Part shown: in pieces, positions 1-6,069 of the stretch | How the letters are laid out: the number at the start of each line of letters is the position of its first letter | Numbering within the stretch: the stretch's first letter is position 1 | Origin: Cyanobacteria bacterium UBA8803 | Lineage (GTDB): Bacteria; Cyanobacteriota; Cyanobacteriia; Cyanobacteriales; Coleofasciculaceae | Length of the DNA: 10,429 nt | Assembly: GCA_003505715.1 (NCBI GenBank) | Contig: DNXU01000163.1 | Coordinates: 1-10,429, forward strand | Direction: 5' to 3' | The notes under the pieces: generated by a model | What the model saw: only the letters and a program-made list of their open reading frames with translations | What the model was told of the DNA's origin: nothing | Database searches by the model: none | Made by a program: the position numbers and the translations under genes

Positions 1-143
1 AATCTGGGGGGAACCAGAATTTTTTCTCTGTTTCTCCCCCTCTAGGTTGGGAGGGTTAGGCAAATGCCCCCCCTAGTTCCCCAAATCTGGGGGGAACCAG
101 AATTTTCTCTCTCTTTCTCCCCCTCAAGGTTGGGGGGGCAAGG
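1..143. repeat. Tandem G/C-run intergenic repeat, two copies
   Basis: Positions 1-60 and 84-143 are two direct copies of the same 60-bp unit, with about six mismatches and a period of 83 bp. Each starts with AATCTGGGGGGAACCAGAA, followed by a pyrimidine tract and a CCCCCTC...AGGTTGGG block. The first copy begins at the window edge, so more units may lie to the left. Around the second copy, GTTCCCC (76-82) pairs with GGGGAAC (91-97) to give a hairpin. I see no coding potential. Such G-run/C-run palindromic repeats are frequent between cyanobacterial genes, but I cannot name a family. Confidence 0.8.
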
Positions 144-169
144 GAACATTTTCCTCTCGGTAATCTTCC

Positions 170-187
170 TAGTGCAACGAAGCACTA
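170..187. promoter_or_regulatory. Hairpin in the amylase leader
   Basis: TAGTGC (170-175) and GCACTA (182-187) form a perfect 6-bp stem with a 6-nt loop, 45 bp before the amylase start. It is followed by a possible -10 box, TAGAAT (193-198), with no convincing -35, and by a GGAG ribosome-binding site at 222-225. It could be an operator or part of the 5' leader. The symmetry is seen directly, while any regulatory role is a guess. Confidence 0.3.
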
Positions 188-231
188 ACACCTAGAATAG
201 TGCCCAATCATCATAAAAGCCGGAGAAAATC

Positions 232-1719
232 ATGGCAGACCTGAATGGCACGATGATGCAGTACTTCCATTGGTATCTTCCTAGTGACGGAACCCTCTGG
301 GATGAAGTGAAAGATCGGGCGAAGGAACTAGCAGATACAGGTTTCACAGGCATGTGGTTACCACCCGCCTATAAAGGACTAGGGGGAGGGTATGATGTGG
401 GATACGGGGTTTATGACCTCTTCGATTTAGGTGAATTTGAGCAGAAAGGCAGCATCCGGACTAAGTACGGCACCCGGCAGCAATATATTGATGCGGTTAA
501 AGCACTCCATGCGGGCGGAATTCAGGTTTATGCTGATGGGGTGCTGAACCACAAGATGGGTGCTGATGCACCAGAGACAGCCAAGGCAACTCCTTATCCC
601 CAAAGCGATCGCCTGAACCCGAAAGGCGGACTCCAAGACATCAAGACTTACACCCATTTCTATTTTCCTGGACGGCAGGGGAAATATTCTAACTTTGAGT
701 GGCACTGGTGGCATTTTGATGCGGTCGATTATAACGAGTACAACAGTGGCGATCGCGATACGGTTTATTTGTTTGAAGGAAAACAGTTTGATAACTATGT
801 CGCCCTGGAGAAGGGGAATTATGCATATCTGATGGGGTGTGATCTGGATTTCCAGAATGAGTGGGTACGGGGTGAAATCACCCACTGGGGTAAGTGGTAT
901 CTCGATGCTACTGGTGTAGATGGCTTCCGTCTTGATGCCATCAAACATATTGCAGCTTGGTTCTTTCCAGACTGGCTGGATACATTGGAACGCCACGCTA
1001 ACAAAGATTTATTCGTGGTGGGTGAGTACTGGATGCCAGATATCAATACCTTGCATTGGTATCTCAATGCTGTTGGTGGCAGAATGTCGGTGTTTGACGT
1101 GCCGTTGCACTATAACTTCCACTACGCCAGTAAGTCTGGTGGAGTCTATGACATGCGGCGGATTTTAGATGGCACACTGATGCAGCAGCGCCCTACCCAT
1201 GCGGTAACGTTTGTAGACAATCATGATTCTCAGCCATTGCAAGCTCTGGAATCTGTAGTCGAACCCTGGTTTAAGCCCTTAGCTTACGCGATTATTCTAC
1301 TGCGGCGGGAAGGCTACCCCTGTGTATTTTACCCTGACTACTATGGGGCAGAGTACGAGGATTGGGGACGGGATGGAAATCGCTATAAGATAGTGTTACC
1401 GTCTCACCGTTGGCTGATTGATAAGTTCCTTTACGCCCGCCAGCACTTTGCTTACGGCCCGCAGTACGACTATTTCGATCACTGGAATACCATTGGTTGG
1501 ACGCGGCTAGGGGATGAGAACCATCCTGGAGGCATGGCTGTACTGATGAGTGATGGTCCGGCTGGTTCCAAGTGGATGGAAGTTGGCCAACCTAATACCA
1601 AGTTTGTGGACTTGACGGAACATATTAAGGAACCTGTATATACCAACGAATGGGGTTGGGGTGAGTTCCGCTGTCAAGGGGGTTCAGTATCGGTGTGGAT
1701 TCAGGAGCAAATAAGTTAA
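232..1719 (+). CDS. Cytoplasmic alpha-amylase, GH13 (subfamily 5-like)
   Basis: This 495-residue protein is an endo-acting alpha-1,4-glucan hydrolase. It should degrade glycogen or maltodextrins inside the cell, because the N-terminus (MADLNGTMMQYFHWY) has no signal peptide. The sequence follows the Bacillus liquefying-type amylase pattern (family knowledge): NGTMMQYFHWYLPSDG at the start, VGYGVYDLFDLGEF near residue 60, and region I DGVLNHK near residue 103. The catalytic triad is visible as nucleophile Asp235 in GFRLDAIKH, acid/base Glu265 in VVGEYW, and Asp332 in FVDNHDS. These lie four residues from the well-known 231/261/328 of the Bacillus licheniformis enzyme, so the (beta/alpha)8 domain looks intact. 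The length is typical for the family. The start is supported by GGAG seven bases upstream. The gene is monocistronic: repeats lie on both sides and a terminator lies downstream. It shows no functional tie to the CRISPR genes. Confidence 0.96.
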   Translation: MADLNGTMMQYFHWYLPSDGTLWDEVKDRAKELADTGFTGMWLPPAYKGLGGGYDVGYGVYDLFDLGEFEQKGSIRTKYGTRQQYIDAVKALHAGGIQVYADGVLNHKMGADAPETAKATPYPQSDRLNPKGGLQDIKTYTHFYFPGRQGKYSNFEWHWWHFDAVDYNEYNSGDRDTVYLFEGKQFDNYVALEKGNYAYLMGCDLDFQNEWVRGEITHWGKWYLDATGVDGFRLDAIKHIAAWFFPDWLDTLERHANKDLFVVGEYWMPDINTLHWYLNAVGGRMSVFDVPLHYNFHYASKSGGVYDMRRILDGTLMQQRPTHAVTFVDNHDSQPLQALESVVEPWFKPLAYAIILLRREGYPCVFYPDYYGAEYEDWGRDGNRYKIVLPSHRWLIDKFLYARQHFAYGPQYDYFDHWNTIGWTRLGDENHPGGMAVLMSDGPAGSKWMEVGQPNTKFVDLTEHIKEPVYTNEWGWGEFRCQGGSVSVWIQEQIS

Positions 1720-1888
1720 GTTAAAAACACCGATCGCCACCCAAAAGCACATCACTGTAGGGGCGGGTTTAGGGATTAACATTTGGGGTTAAACCGATAA
1801 TACCTAATCAAAACCCGCCCTGATACTTCGGTTAAATCAATAAGACCTTTTTTTAACAAGAGAGGTACGCAGAGTTTTATACAATCCC

Positions 1889-1910
1889 GCCAGGGAATTT
1901 ATTCCCTGGC
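1889..1910. repeat. Perfect 9-bp hairpin in the repeat core
   Basis: GCCAGGGAA (1889-1897) pairs with TTCCCTGGC (1902-1910) across a 4-nt loop. It lies 10 bp before the terminator stem and has no T-tract of its own. It may be part of the same repeat, or may stabilise transcript ends from the convergent genes. Confidence 0.6.
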
Positions 1911-1920
1911 TAATAGCTCA

Positions 1921-1955
1921 AGTCCGTTAAAAACGGACTGTTTTTATTGTTTTTT
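1921..1955 (+). terminator. Rho-independent terminator downstream of the amylase
   Basis: AGTCCGTT (1921-1928) and AACGGACT (1932-1939) form a perfect 8-bp stem with a 3-nt loop. It is followed directly by G and then a T-rich run (1941-1955). The T-tract is on the + strand, so it should end amylase transcription about 200 bp past the stop codon. On the - strand no T-run follows the stem, so it is not an obvious terminator for the cas operon. Confidence 0.75.
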
Positions 1956-2128
1956 AGCTGTCACAGGGCGGGTTTTGACTTAAGTCTTATCTGCGGGGTC
2001 TATAATATTAGTCGCTAAACCCGCCCCTACAGATATTAGACCTTACAGATGTTTACTTCTCAAATAAAAATGCTATAGAAGCTGTCTATGCTGGATAGTT
2101 TATTTACATTTCCAATAAAAACCCTATA

Positions 2129-4231
2129 TCAAATGAGAGTTCTTCTTGTTGGAGGCAATTGAACCGATCGCTGGTCACACAGGCGCAACGCTCTAACCAC
2201 CAGCGAGTATAATTGTAGATACTCAATTTGATCCGTATCAAACCGATTCAAGTCAAATTCGTTAATGACAGGATAGACATCCCGACTTAGATTGGCAGGT
2301 GGTAGCGGTAAAGTCTCAGGCAAAAACCGAACCATGCTGCGCCAACTAGAAGCGATCGCATTCTTGGCTCCTGGATGCAGTTGAATCTTCCCTACCTTCG
2401 CCACATCCGCTATCTTCCATCCCGCTGCCCAAGCCGAGTGGTGACGCCCCGCTGCCATCATTACAGTATGGAGAATGCACTTAATTTGTTCTGAGTCGGC
2501 GTTAAAGCGATCGCGCAGTAAAGGTAACAGGGAAGTTATCAGAATCTCCCGCGCTAGAAAGGCACTCTCTACTGCATGGTTGGGGCGCTTGTGTTTCTTT
2601 TCATACGCCTTGAGTCTATCTCGTTGTGCCTTATCCAAGGGATCGTAATCGGTATGTGCCAGCAGGTGCGAGCGGGGATTTTTGCCGTTAAATGAAAAAT
2701 ATGCGATCGCCTGCCATCCCCGCATCACCTCTTGCCACTTCACCTGAAGCTTACCCAAATCATGAGCCAAAACTGCAAAAAAGACCAGAGATTCAAATAG
2801 AGCCTCTGCCTCATTCTCCGCTGCATCGGGAAAAATTTTAGTCTGGATAAACCTCCCACCCGCCTGCAAAAGTTCATCCCGCACGCTGCTGATGTGAGTT
2901 TCCACTAAGCAGCCATTTCGCGTCAGCGTCGTCGGAAACACCTCCCGCCAGCACTTCCACATCAAAACCAAATGTCCCACATAAGTATCCATACGATAAC
3001 AATATTCGCTCTGAAGTTGCCGCTTGGGCTTATTGGGCGAGGAAAAGCGATTGCTCAAAACATCTGGGCCAATCAATAAACCAATTTGGTCATCGTAATA
3101 GACATAACGGGGATTAACTAAAATCCTGACACTGGTAACCAGAGATTCGCGAGAAGTAACTGGAATACAAACAGGCTGGCTATAAGTTTCTGTTGCTCTC
3201 CCTTTCGGGTGTTCAATCCGTTTAAACAGCCAGTCAATTTCATACCCTAAATTCTTCACATCTTGCCAGACTTTACATAAAGTAGAAATCGGTACAGAAA
3301 ATGCCAATAATTGCTTCGGGTCAATCGGCTCCTCATCCAAAAAGATAGGTTCCTCCCAGACAAACACACTCCGCGCATCTACAAACCGAATTAACTCATT
3401 AGCCGTTGATTCGTCTCCTCGGAAATAAGCCGCATTAAACTGCTGCTCAAAATTCATCTGATTATTTGCCCTACGCTCTTGTTGCAGGAGCGTTTCAGGA
3501 GTGTGAACTTGGTTAATCCACTGCTCTTCGATGCGAAACCCCACATTTTTATCAACTCGCTCCGATGCCGTATGCTCTTGTAAAACCGTCCAAGTTAACT
3601 CACAAATCTCATTCGTATAGGGTAAAAAATTTTGCTTCTTTTGCCTTAGTGCTTCCGGTGCTTCCTCCAAATCAGTTTCAGCTAATTGACCATTAGCTGG
3701 GTTAACTTGAAACGACCGATAAACGTAAACCTCACCCCATTCGCCCTGAAATCTAGCACAACGTCCCGCCCGTTGCAGCAGGGAGTTCATCGGACATAGA
3801 TGAGTGTGCATCACTTCACAAGTAATATTTAATCCCGCTTCAATCACCTGAGTAGAAATCAGGACATGACAGGTACTATCCTGATGCCGTTGCCAGTTTT
3901 GCGCAAAGGTTTCTTTTAGGTAAGCTTCTTTTTTAGCCCTATCTTCAGGTAAAAACCGGGAGTGCAGCAGGGTAATCGTTAACTCCCCGTCTTGATTCAG
4001 ATCTTCTAAATCTCGAAACAATCCCTGAGCTTGAGAGACGGTATTGCAGATAATAATAACTCGCTGGCGTTGATATTGTTCGATATCATTGAGGATAACT
4101 GCAACCGTCAGAGGTTCAGATATCGCTCTAAACGTTCTACAGCGATTGCCTTCAATCTCTGGTAAATCGGCGTCTTCAACTCGGACAATTTCCATTGTTT
4201 TGTTGTCGGTTGTTGGTTGTTGGTTGTTCAT
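2129..4231 (-). CDS. cas3: Cas3-like protein, C-terminal part: RecA2 helicase lobe plus HD nuclease
   Basis: This 700-residue frame carries the second half of a Cas3-family helicase followed by an HD nuclease domain. Visible RecA2 motifs are VIIICNTVSQAQ (58-69), motif V STQVIEAGLNI (126-136) and motif VI QRAGRCAR (153-160). The HD domain follows: His420 in TYVGHL, the His490-Asp491 pair in HDLGK, His552 in NHAVES, and His597-His598 in GRHHSAW. The metal-binding set therefore looks complete. The helicase-then-HD order is the reverse of most Cas3 proteins and recalls type I-G Cas3 (family knowledge). Motifs I-III are absent here and lie in the separate upstream frame at 4372-4986, in another reading frame. 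The first 12 residues (MNNQQPTTDNKT) are encoded by heptad repeat DNA, and homology seems to begin at Met13 (MEIVRVED). No good ribosome-binding site precedes either Met. It is probably the 3' half of an interrupted gene; whether it is translated is uncertain. Confidence 0.85.
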   Translation of the reverse strand: MNNQQPTTDNKTMEIVRVEDADLPEIEGNRCRTFRAISEPLTVAVILNDIEQYQRQRVIIICNTVSQAQGLFRDLEDLNQDGELTITLLHSRFLPEDRAKKEAYLKETFAQNWQRHQDSTCHVLISTQVIEAGLNITCEVMHTHLCPMNSLLQRAGRCARFQGEWGEVYVYRSFQVNPANGQLAETDLEEAPEALRQKKQNFLPYTNEICELTWTVLQEHTASERVDKNVGFRIEEQWINQVHTPETLLQQERRANNQMNFEQQFNAAYFRGDESTANELIRFVDARSVFVWEEPIFLDEEPIDPKQLLAFSVPISTLCKVWQDVKNLGYEIDWLFKRIEHPKGRATETYSQPVCIPVTSRESLVTSVRILVNPRYVYYDDQIGLLIGPDVLSNRFSSPNKPKRQLQSEYCYRMDTYVGHLVLMWKCWREVFPTTLTRNGCLVETHISSVRDELLQAGGRFIQTKIFPDAAENEAEALFESLVFFAVLAHDLGKLQVKWQEVMRGWQAIAYFSFNGKNPRSHLLAHTDYDPLDKAQRDRLKAYEKKHKRPNHAVESAFLAREILITSLLPLLRDRFNADSEQIKCILHTVMMAAGRHHSAWAAGWKIADVAKVGKIQLHPGAKNAIASSWRSMVRFLPETLPLPPANLSRDVYPVINEFDLNRFDTDQIEYLQLYSLVVRALRLCDQRSVQLPPTRRTLI

Positions 4232-4358
4232 AACGTCTTGCTCAATCCCTTCCGGGCGAAGGAATTTACGGCTATATAAACCAAGTCTGGATGGTGTGAG
4301 GACTAATACCTATTGCATTTCAAGAGAGATCTGAGTAAATTAACCAACAACCAACAAC
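4209..4358. repeat. 150-bp sequence with 17-bp heptad inverted repeats interrupting cas3
   Basis: GTTGTTGGTTGTTGGTT at 4209-4225 and its exact complement at 4342-4358 bound a 116-bp core. The repeats continue imperfectly outward (4202-4208 and 4359-4377) as seven-base units of the AACCAAC type. The core holds no gene; it contains a small CCTTC/GAAGG hairpin near 4249-4263. The segment lies exactly between the two halves of cas3. It supplies the stop that ends the first half and the ATG that opens the second. It resembles the short tandemly repeated heptanucleotides of cyanobacteria, or a small non-autonomous insertion. A 7-bp ATTGTTT occurs on both sides (4194-4200 and 4386-4392), but removing the DNA between these copies would not restore the reading frame. 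Confidence 0.65.
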
Positions 4359-4371
4359 TAACAATGAACTA

Positions 4372-4986
4372 TCAACCATCAATTAATTGTTTAATCTGGG
4401 TGGCAAGTTCATCAGTTAAGGTGGCAGTCATCAGCAGAAACGGTGAAATGCCCTTGACTTGCTGCAACACTTTGAGGACAGTAGTAAAGGAACGGTCTGG
4501 GTCGAGTAAGTGCAGTTCATCAAAGACCAGATAAGAGGCAAAAATCGCTCCCGCGTTGACATTAGCAGAACCCCGGCCCACCGAGTAGGGGATATTCAGG
4601 AAGCTGCTTAACATCTGGTCGATAGTGCAGAATACGATATCACCCTCAAATCGGGGATCTTCTGGGTTCTCTCCGGTTTGCAGCGTCACTACCAGAGGGT
4701 GAGAGGGAGGAGTGAAGGTTTCCCAAGTTCTCGCTAAGATTTCTGCCCGTTGGCGCAAACTGTTAGCAAGGGTGCGCAAAGGGACGACGTAAATTAGCTT
4801 GTTGGGAAAGTCGTACTGTAGGGTTTTGGCGAAGAGGAAAGGTGCGATCGCAGTTTCAGTTTTGCCCGATCCAGTCGGAGCACGGAGGAGGACATCTTGG
4901 CGGTTGAGGAGTTTCTCAATAGTTTGCAGTTGAAATTGACGTGGCGGAAATCCGGTTAGGGTTTGGAAGTATTGGGCGATAGTCAT
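4372..4986 (-). CDS. cas3: Cas3-like protein, N-terminal part: RecA1 (DExH) helicase lobe
   Basis: This 204-residue frame is the ATP-binding lobe of a Cas3-type superfamily 2 helicase. Visible motifs are the N-terminal TLTGFPPRQFQLQTIEKL, Walker A APTGSGKT (36-43), motif Ia VVPLRTLANS (67-76), FCTIDQMLSSFL (119-130), Walker B DELH (156-159) and motif III TAT (187-189). It stops at residue 204, just after motif III, where the linker to RecA2 should begin. RecA2 and the HD domain follow in the frame at 2129-4231, so the full protein would be roughly 890 residues. There is no N-terminal HD domain, in line with the inverted architecture. The ATG overlaps the TGA of the preceding remnant (ATGA), a sign of former translational coupling. 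Alone it could bind ATP but should not act as a helicase. A working two-chain enzyme is possible, but inactivation is more likely. Confidence 0.88.
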   Translation of the reverse strand: MTIAQYFQTLTGFPPRQFQLQTIEKLLNRQDVLLRAPTGSGKTETAIAPFLFAKTLQYDFPNKLIYVVPLRTLANSLRQRAEILARTWETFTPPSHPLVVTLQTGENPEDPRFEGDIVFCTIDQMLSSFLNIPYSVGRGSANVNAGAIFASYLVFDELHLLDPDRSFTTVLKVLQQVKGISPFLLMTATLTDELATQIKQLIDG

Positions 4987-5099
4987 AGATACAAGGTTCC
5001 CAACACAATTCCTTCTCGCATGACGGTTTGTAAGTCTTCTGGGAAGTAGTTGGGGATGTTATATTCTTTTAGCACGTAGGGAGGGCGATCGCTCTTCTG
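4983..5099 (-). pseudogene. C-terminal tail of an unidentified gene, coupled to cas3
   Basis: A frame open from 5099 ends in about 31 protein-like residues, including YVLKEYNIPNYFPEDL and ending GIVLGTLYL. Its TGA overlaps the cas3 start as ATGA, the same junction used between the double RAMP and csx19 in this operon. That makes it look like the true 3' end of a gene that once preceded cas3. It has no start codon or body. Upstream it runs into another frame that resembles the N-terminus of the TIGR03986-like RAMP, with a HIP1 octamer (5085-5092) in the overlap. I do not recognise the family; its tail does not match the C-terminus of any protein in this window. Confidence 0.5.
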
Positions 5100-5134
5100 T
5101 TATCGGTAACTTTATCAATATGCTTAGGATTCAT
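5069..5134 (-). pseudogene. N-terminal remnant of a second TIGR03986-like RAMP
   Basis: A 21-codon frame begins MNPKHIDKVTDNRRAIALP and then stops. The intact RAMP at 6070-8358 begins MNPRHLKNVPDNRKAIAPY, identical at 11 of the first 17 positions. An AAGGA ribosome-binding site lies just upstream. The similarity ends at the GCGATCGCCCTCCCT stretch, where the coding sense passes to a different frame with the tail of another gene. I read this as the 5' scar of a deleted second RAMP copy. The two sequences have diverged too far for a recent duplication. The match is seen directly; the history is inference. Confidence 0.65.
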
Positions 5135-5150
5135 AGTTCAGTTTCCTTAT

Positions 5151-5172
5151 GATTCAGTGAATTAACTGAATC
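5151..5172. repeat. Perfect 8-bp inverted repeat after the Uma2-family gene
   Basis: GATTCAGT (5151-5158) and ACTGAATC (5165-5172) flank a 6-nt loop, one base past the Uma2 stop codon. No T-run follows on the - strand, so it is at best a weak terminator. It may instead mark a boundary of the inserted Uma2 segment or protect the transcript. Confidence 0.4.
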
Positions 5173-5173
5173 T

Positions 5174-5761
5174 CTATTTATCCTCTAACGCTTGTTCAAA
5201 GCTAACACCTTCATACAGCAGGTCGATCGCACACTCAAACTCAATACTTTCTAAAGTGATCACTTCCCCAACTTCATACTCATAATAAAGCCACATTTTG
5301 CCTTCTCCTCGACGATAAACCTCAACTACTATTTCTTCTGAATCCCCTAAGACGTATTCTTGCAAACTCGAAATCTGGCGATAGTATTTAAGTTTTTTGG
5401 TGCGATCGTAATTGGCTGTCCCCGGAGAAAGAACCTCAACAATAACTTTCGGATTTTGAATAAAATCGCGAGCTGTCAAATCATCAGGATCGCAACTGAC
5501 AACTAAATCGGGATAGAAATAGCGACTATTTTTACGATCCTGAACTTTCACATCTGACACATTAACTCGACAGCCTTTCTGACGGACATGAGGATATAAA
5601 GCACTGTAGAAGTTAAGGGCAATATCATTATGAGGCAGAGATCCTCCTGTCATAGCAAGAATTTCCCCGTCGATATATTCATGACGAAATTCTTGCTTGG
5701 CTTCCCATTCTAGGTACTCTTCCGCCGTCATTTTTTGGGGGGATTGGGGATTCGCCATCAT
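5174..5761 (-). CDS. Uma2-family (DUF820) PD-(D/E)xK protein
   Basis: This 195-residue protein belongs to the Uma2/DUF820 family, with a restriction-endonuclease-like fold. The family is greatly expanded in cyanobacteria and has no settled function. Visible signatures (numbered from the chosen start) are MTAEEYLEWEAK near the N-terminus, EYIDGEILAMTGGS, the acidic YPDLVVS (Asp85), IVEVLSPGT (Glu109), and DRTKKLKYY with Lys122/123, so the nuclease core appears complete. An upstream ATG at 5800 would add 13 residues. I prefer 5761, because a GAGGAG ribosome-binding site lies seven bases upstream and the homology starts there. The gene sits two bases after the stop of the csx19-like remnant and 39 bases before the RAMP N-terminal remnant, exactly at a former gene boundary. 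It is not a known CRISPR component; a co-opted role is possible but unproven. Confidence 0.88.
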   Translation of the reverse strand: MMANPQSPQKMTAEEYLEWEAKQEFRHEYIDGEILAMTGGSLPHNDIALNFYSALYPHVRQKGCRVNVSDVKVQDRKNSRYFYPDLVVSCDPDDLTARDFIQNPKVIVEVLSPGTANYDRTKKLKYYRQISSLQEYVLGDSEEIVVEVYRRGEGKMWLYYEYEVGEVITLESIEFECAIDLLYEGVSFEQALEDK

Positions 5762-5763
5762 AT

Positions 5764-6042
5764 TTAGGCTCCTCGTAGAGTCACTAACCGACTCAAACAA
5801 ATTTTCGCTACTCCACTATCATCATAGTCAATGTAGTGATGAACGAGTAAACGAATCGGGCGATACAGAGTATTCTTATCTTTACTAAATCGAATATTAG
5901 TTAAGGGGACAGCAGGCTTGAGTCCTTGCGAACCATCTGATACCAAATCCAGGGTGACTACCTGGAGTTTCTCAATAGTTTGGAGTATAAATTGACGGGG
6001 TAGGAATCCGGTGAGAGTGTGGAAGTGGTGAGTAAGGTTCAT
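5764..6042 (-). pseudogene. Chimeric remnant: cas3 N-terminus fused to csx19 C-terminus
   Basis: This 92-codon frame joins parts of two neighbouring genes. Residues 1-26 (MNLTHHFHTLTGFLPRQF, then ILQTIEKL) match the start of the Cas3-like protein at 4986 (TLTGFPPRQFQLQTIEKL). Residues from about 35 to the end match the last ~60 residues of Csx19 at 8358-8963: SDGSQGLK.AVP, then LYRPIRLLVHHY against LYRPVRLEVNHY, then SGVAKICLSRLV against DGVARIFISRLV. About two thirds of positions are identical. The join lies near 5941-5965, where CCAGG and CCTGG form a small palindrome. The start is 27 bp after the RAMP stop, so a cas3 copy once followed that RAMP directly. It may still be translated, but it lacks the Cas3 ATP site and two thirds of Csx19. 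It is most likely a deletion scar from a duplicated cassette. Confidence 0.75.
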
Positions 6043-6069
6043 AGGAAATGGCAGAGCGATCTCTTCTCA

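Larger units (their letters stand above)
1755..2032. repeat. Nested inverted-repeat element (GTAGGGGCGGGTTT family)
   Basis: The outer arms are a perfect 17-bp inverted repeat, CTGTAGGGGCGGGTTTA at 1755-1771 against its complement at 2016-2032. A second perfect 15-bp pair lies inside: TCAAAACCCGCCCTG at 1808-1822 against 1964-1978. Each outer arm also partly matches the inner arm next to it, so the element is two mirror-image palindromes around a central core (about 1823-1963). That core carries its own hairpin and a terminator. No open frame of note is present. It fills most of the 409-bp gap between the amylase and the convergent cas operon. It resembles the small non-autonomous repeats scattered in cyanobacterial intergenic DNA; the family assignment is inference. 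Confidence 0.75.

Noticed and set aside
427..1168. Open frames on both strands inside the amylase
   Set aside because: They are out-of-frame shadows of a strongly recognised gene, with no motifs or ribosome-binding sites.
4245..4270. Small CCTTC/GAAGG hairpin next to GGGATTGAG, considered as a solitary CRISPR repeat
   Set aside because: It occurs once, with no second copy in the window and no spacer-like neighbours. The resemblance to repeat ends is too short to support.
4202..4377. Heptad repeats flanking the cas3 gap, considered as a CRISPR array
   Set aside because: The units are only seven bases long and run in opposite directions at the two ends, with no repeat-spacer alternation. They fit cyanobacterial short tandem repeats.
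4194..4392. ATTGTTT on both sides of the cas3 interruption, considered as a target-site duplication
   Set aside because: The copies are 192 bp apart and removing that length does not bring the two cas3 frames together. A 7-bp AT-rich match can occur by chance here.
5151..5172. Inverted repeat after Uma2, considered as a strong terminator
   Set aside because: There is no T-tract after the stem on the - strand, and the stem is AT-rich. It is listed only as an inverted repeat.
5762..5800. Longer start for the Uma2-family gene (adds MFESVSDSTRSLN)
   Set aside because: The added residues overlap the csx19-like remnant in another frame and do not resemble the family. A good ribosome-binding site points to 5761.
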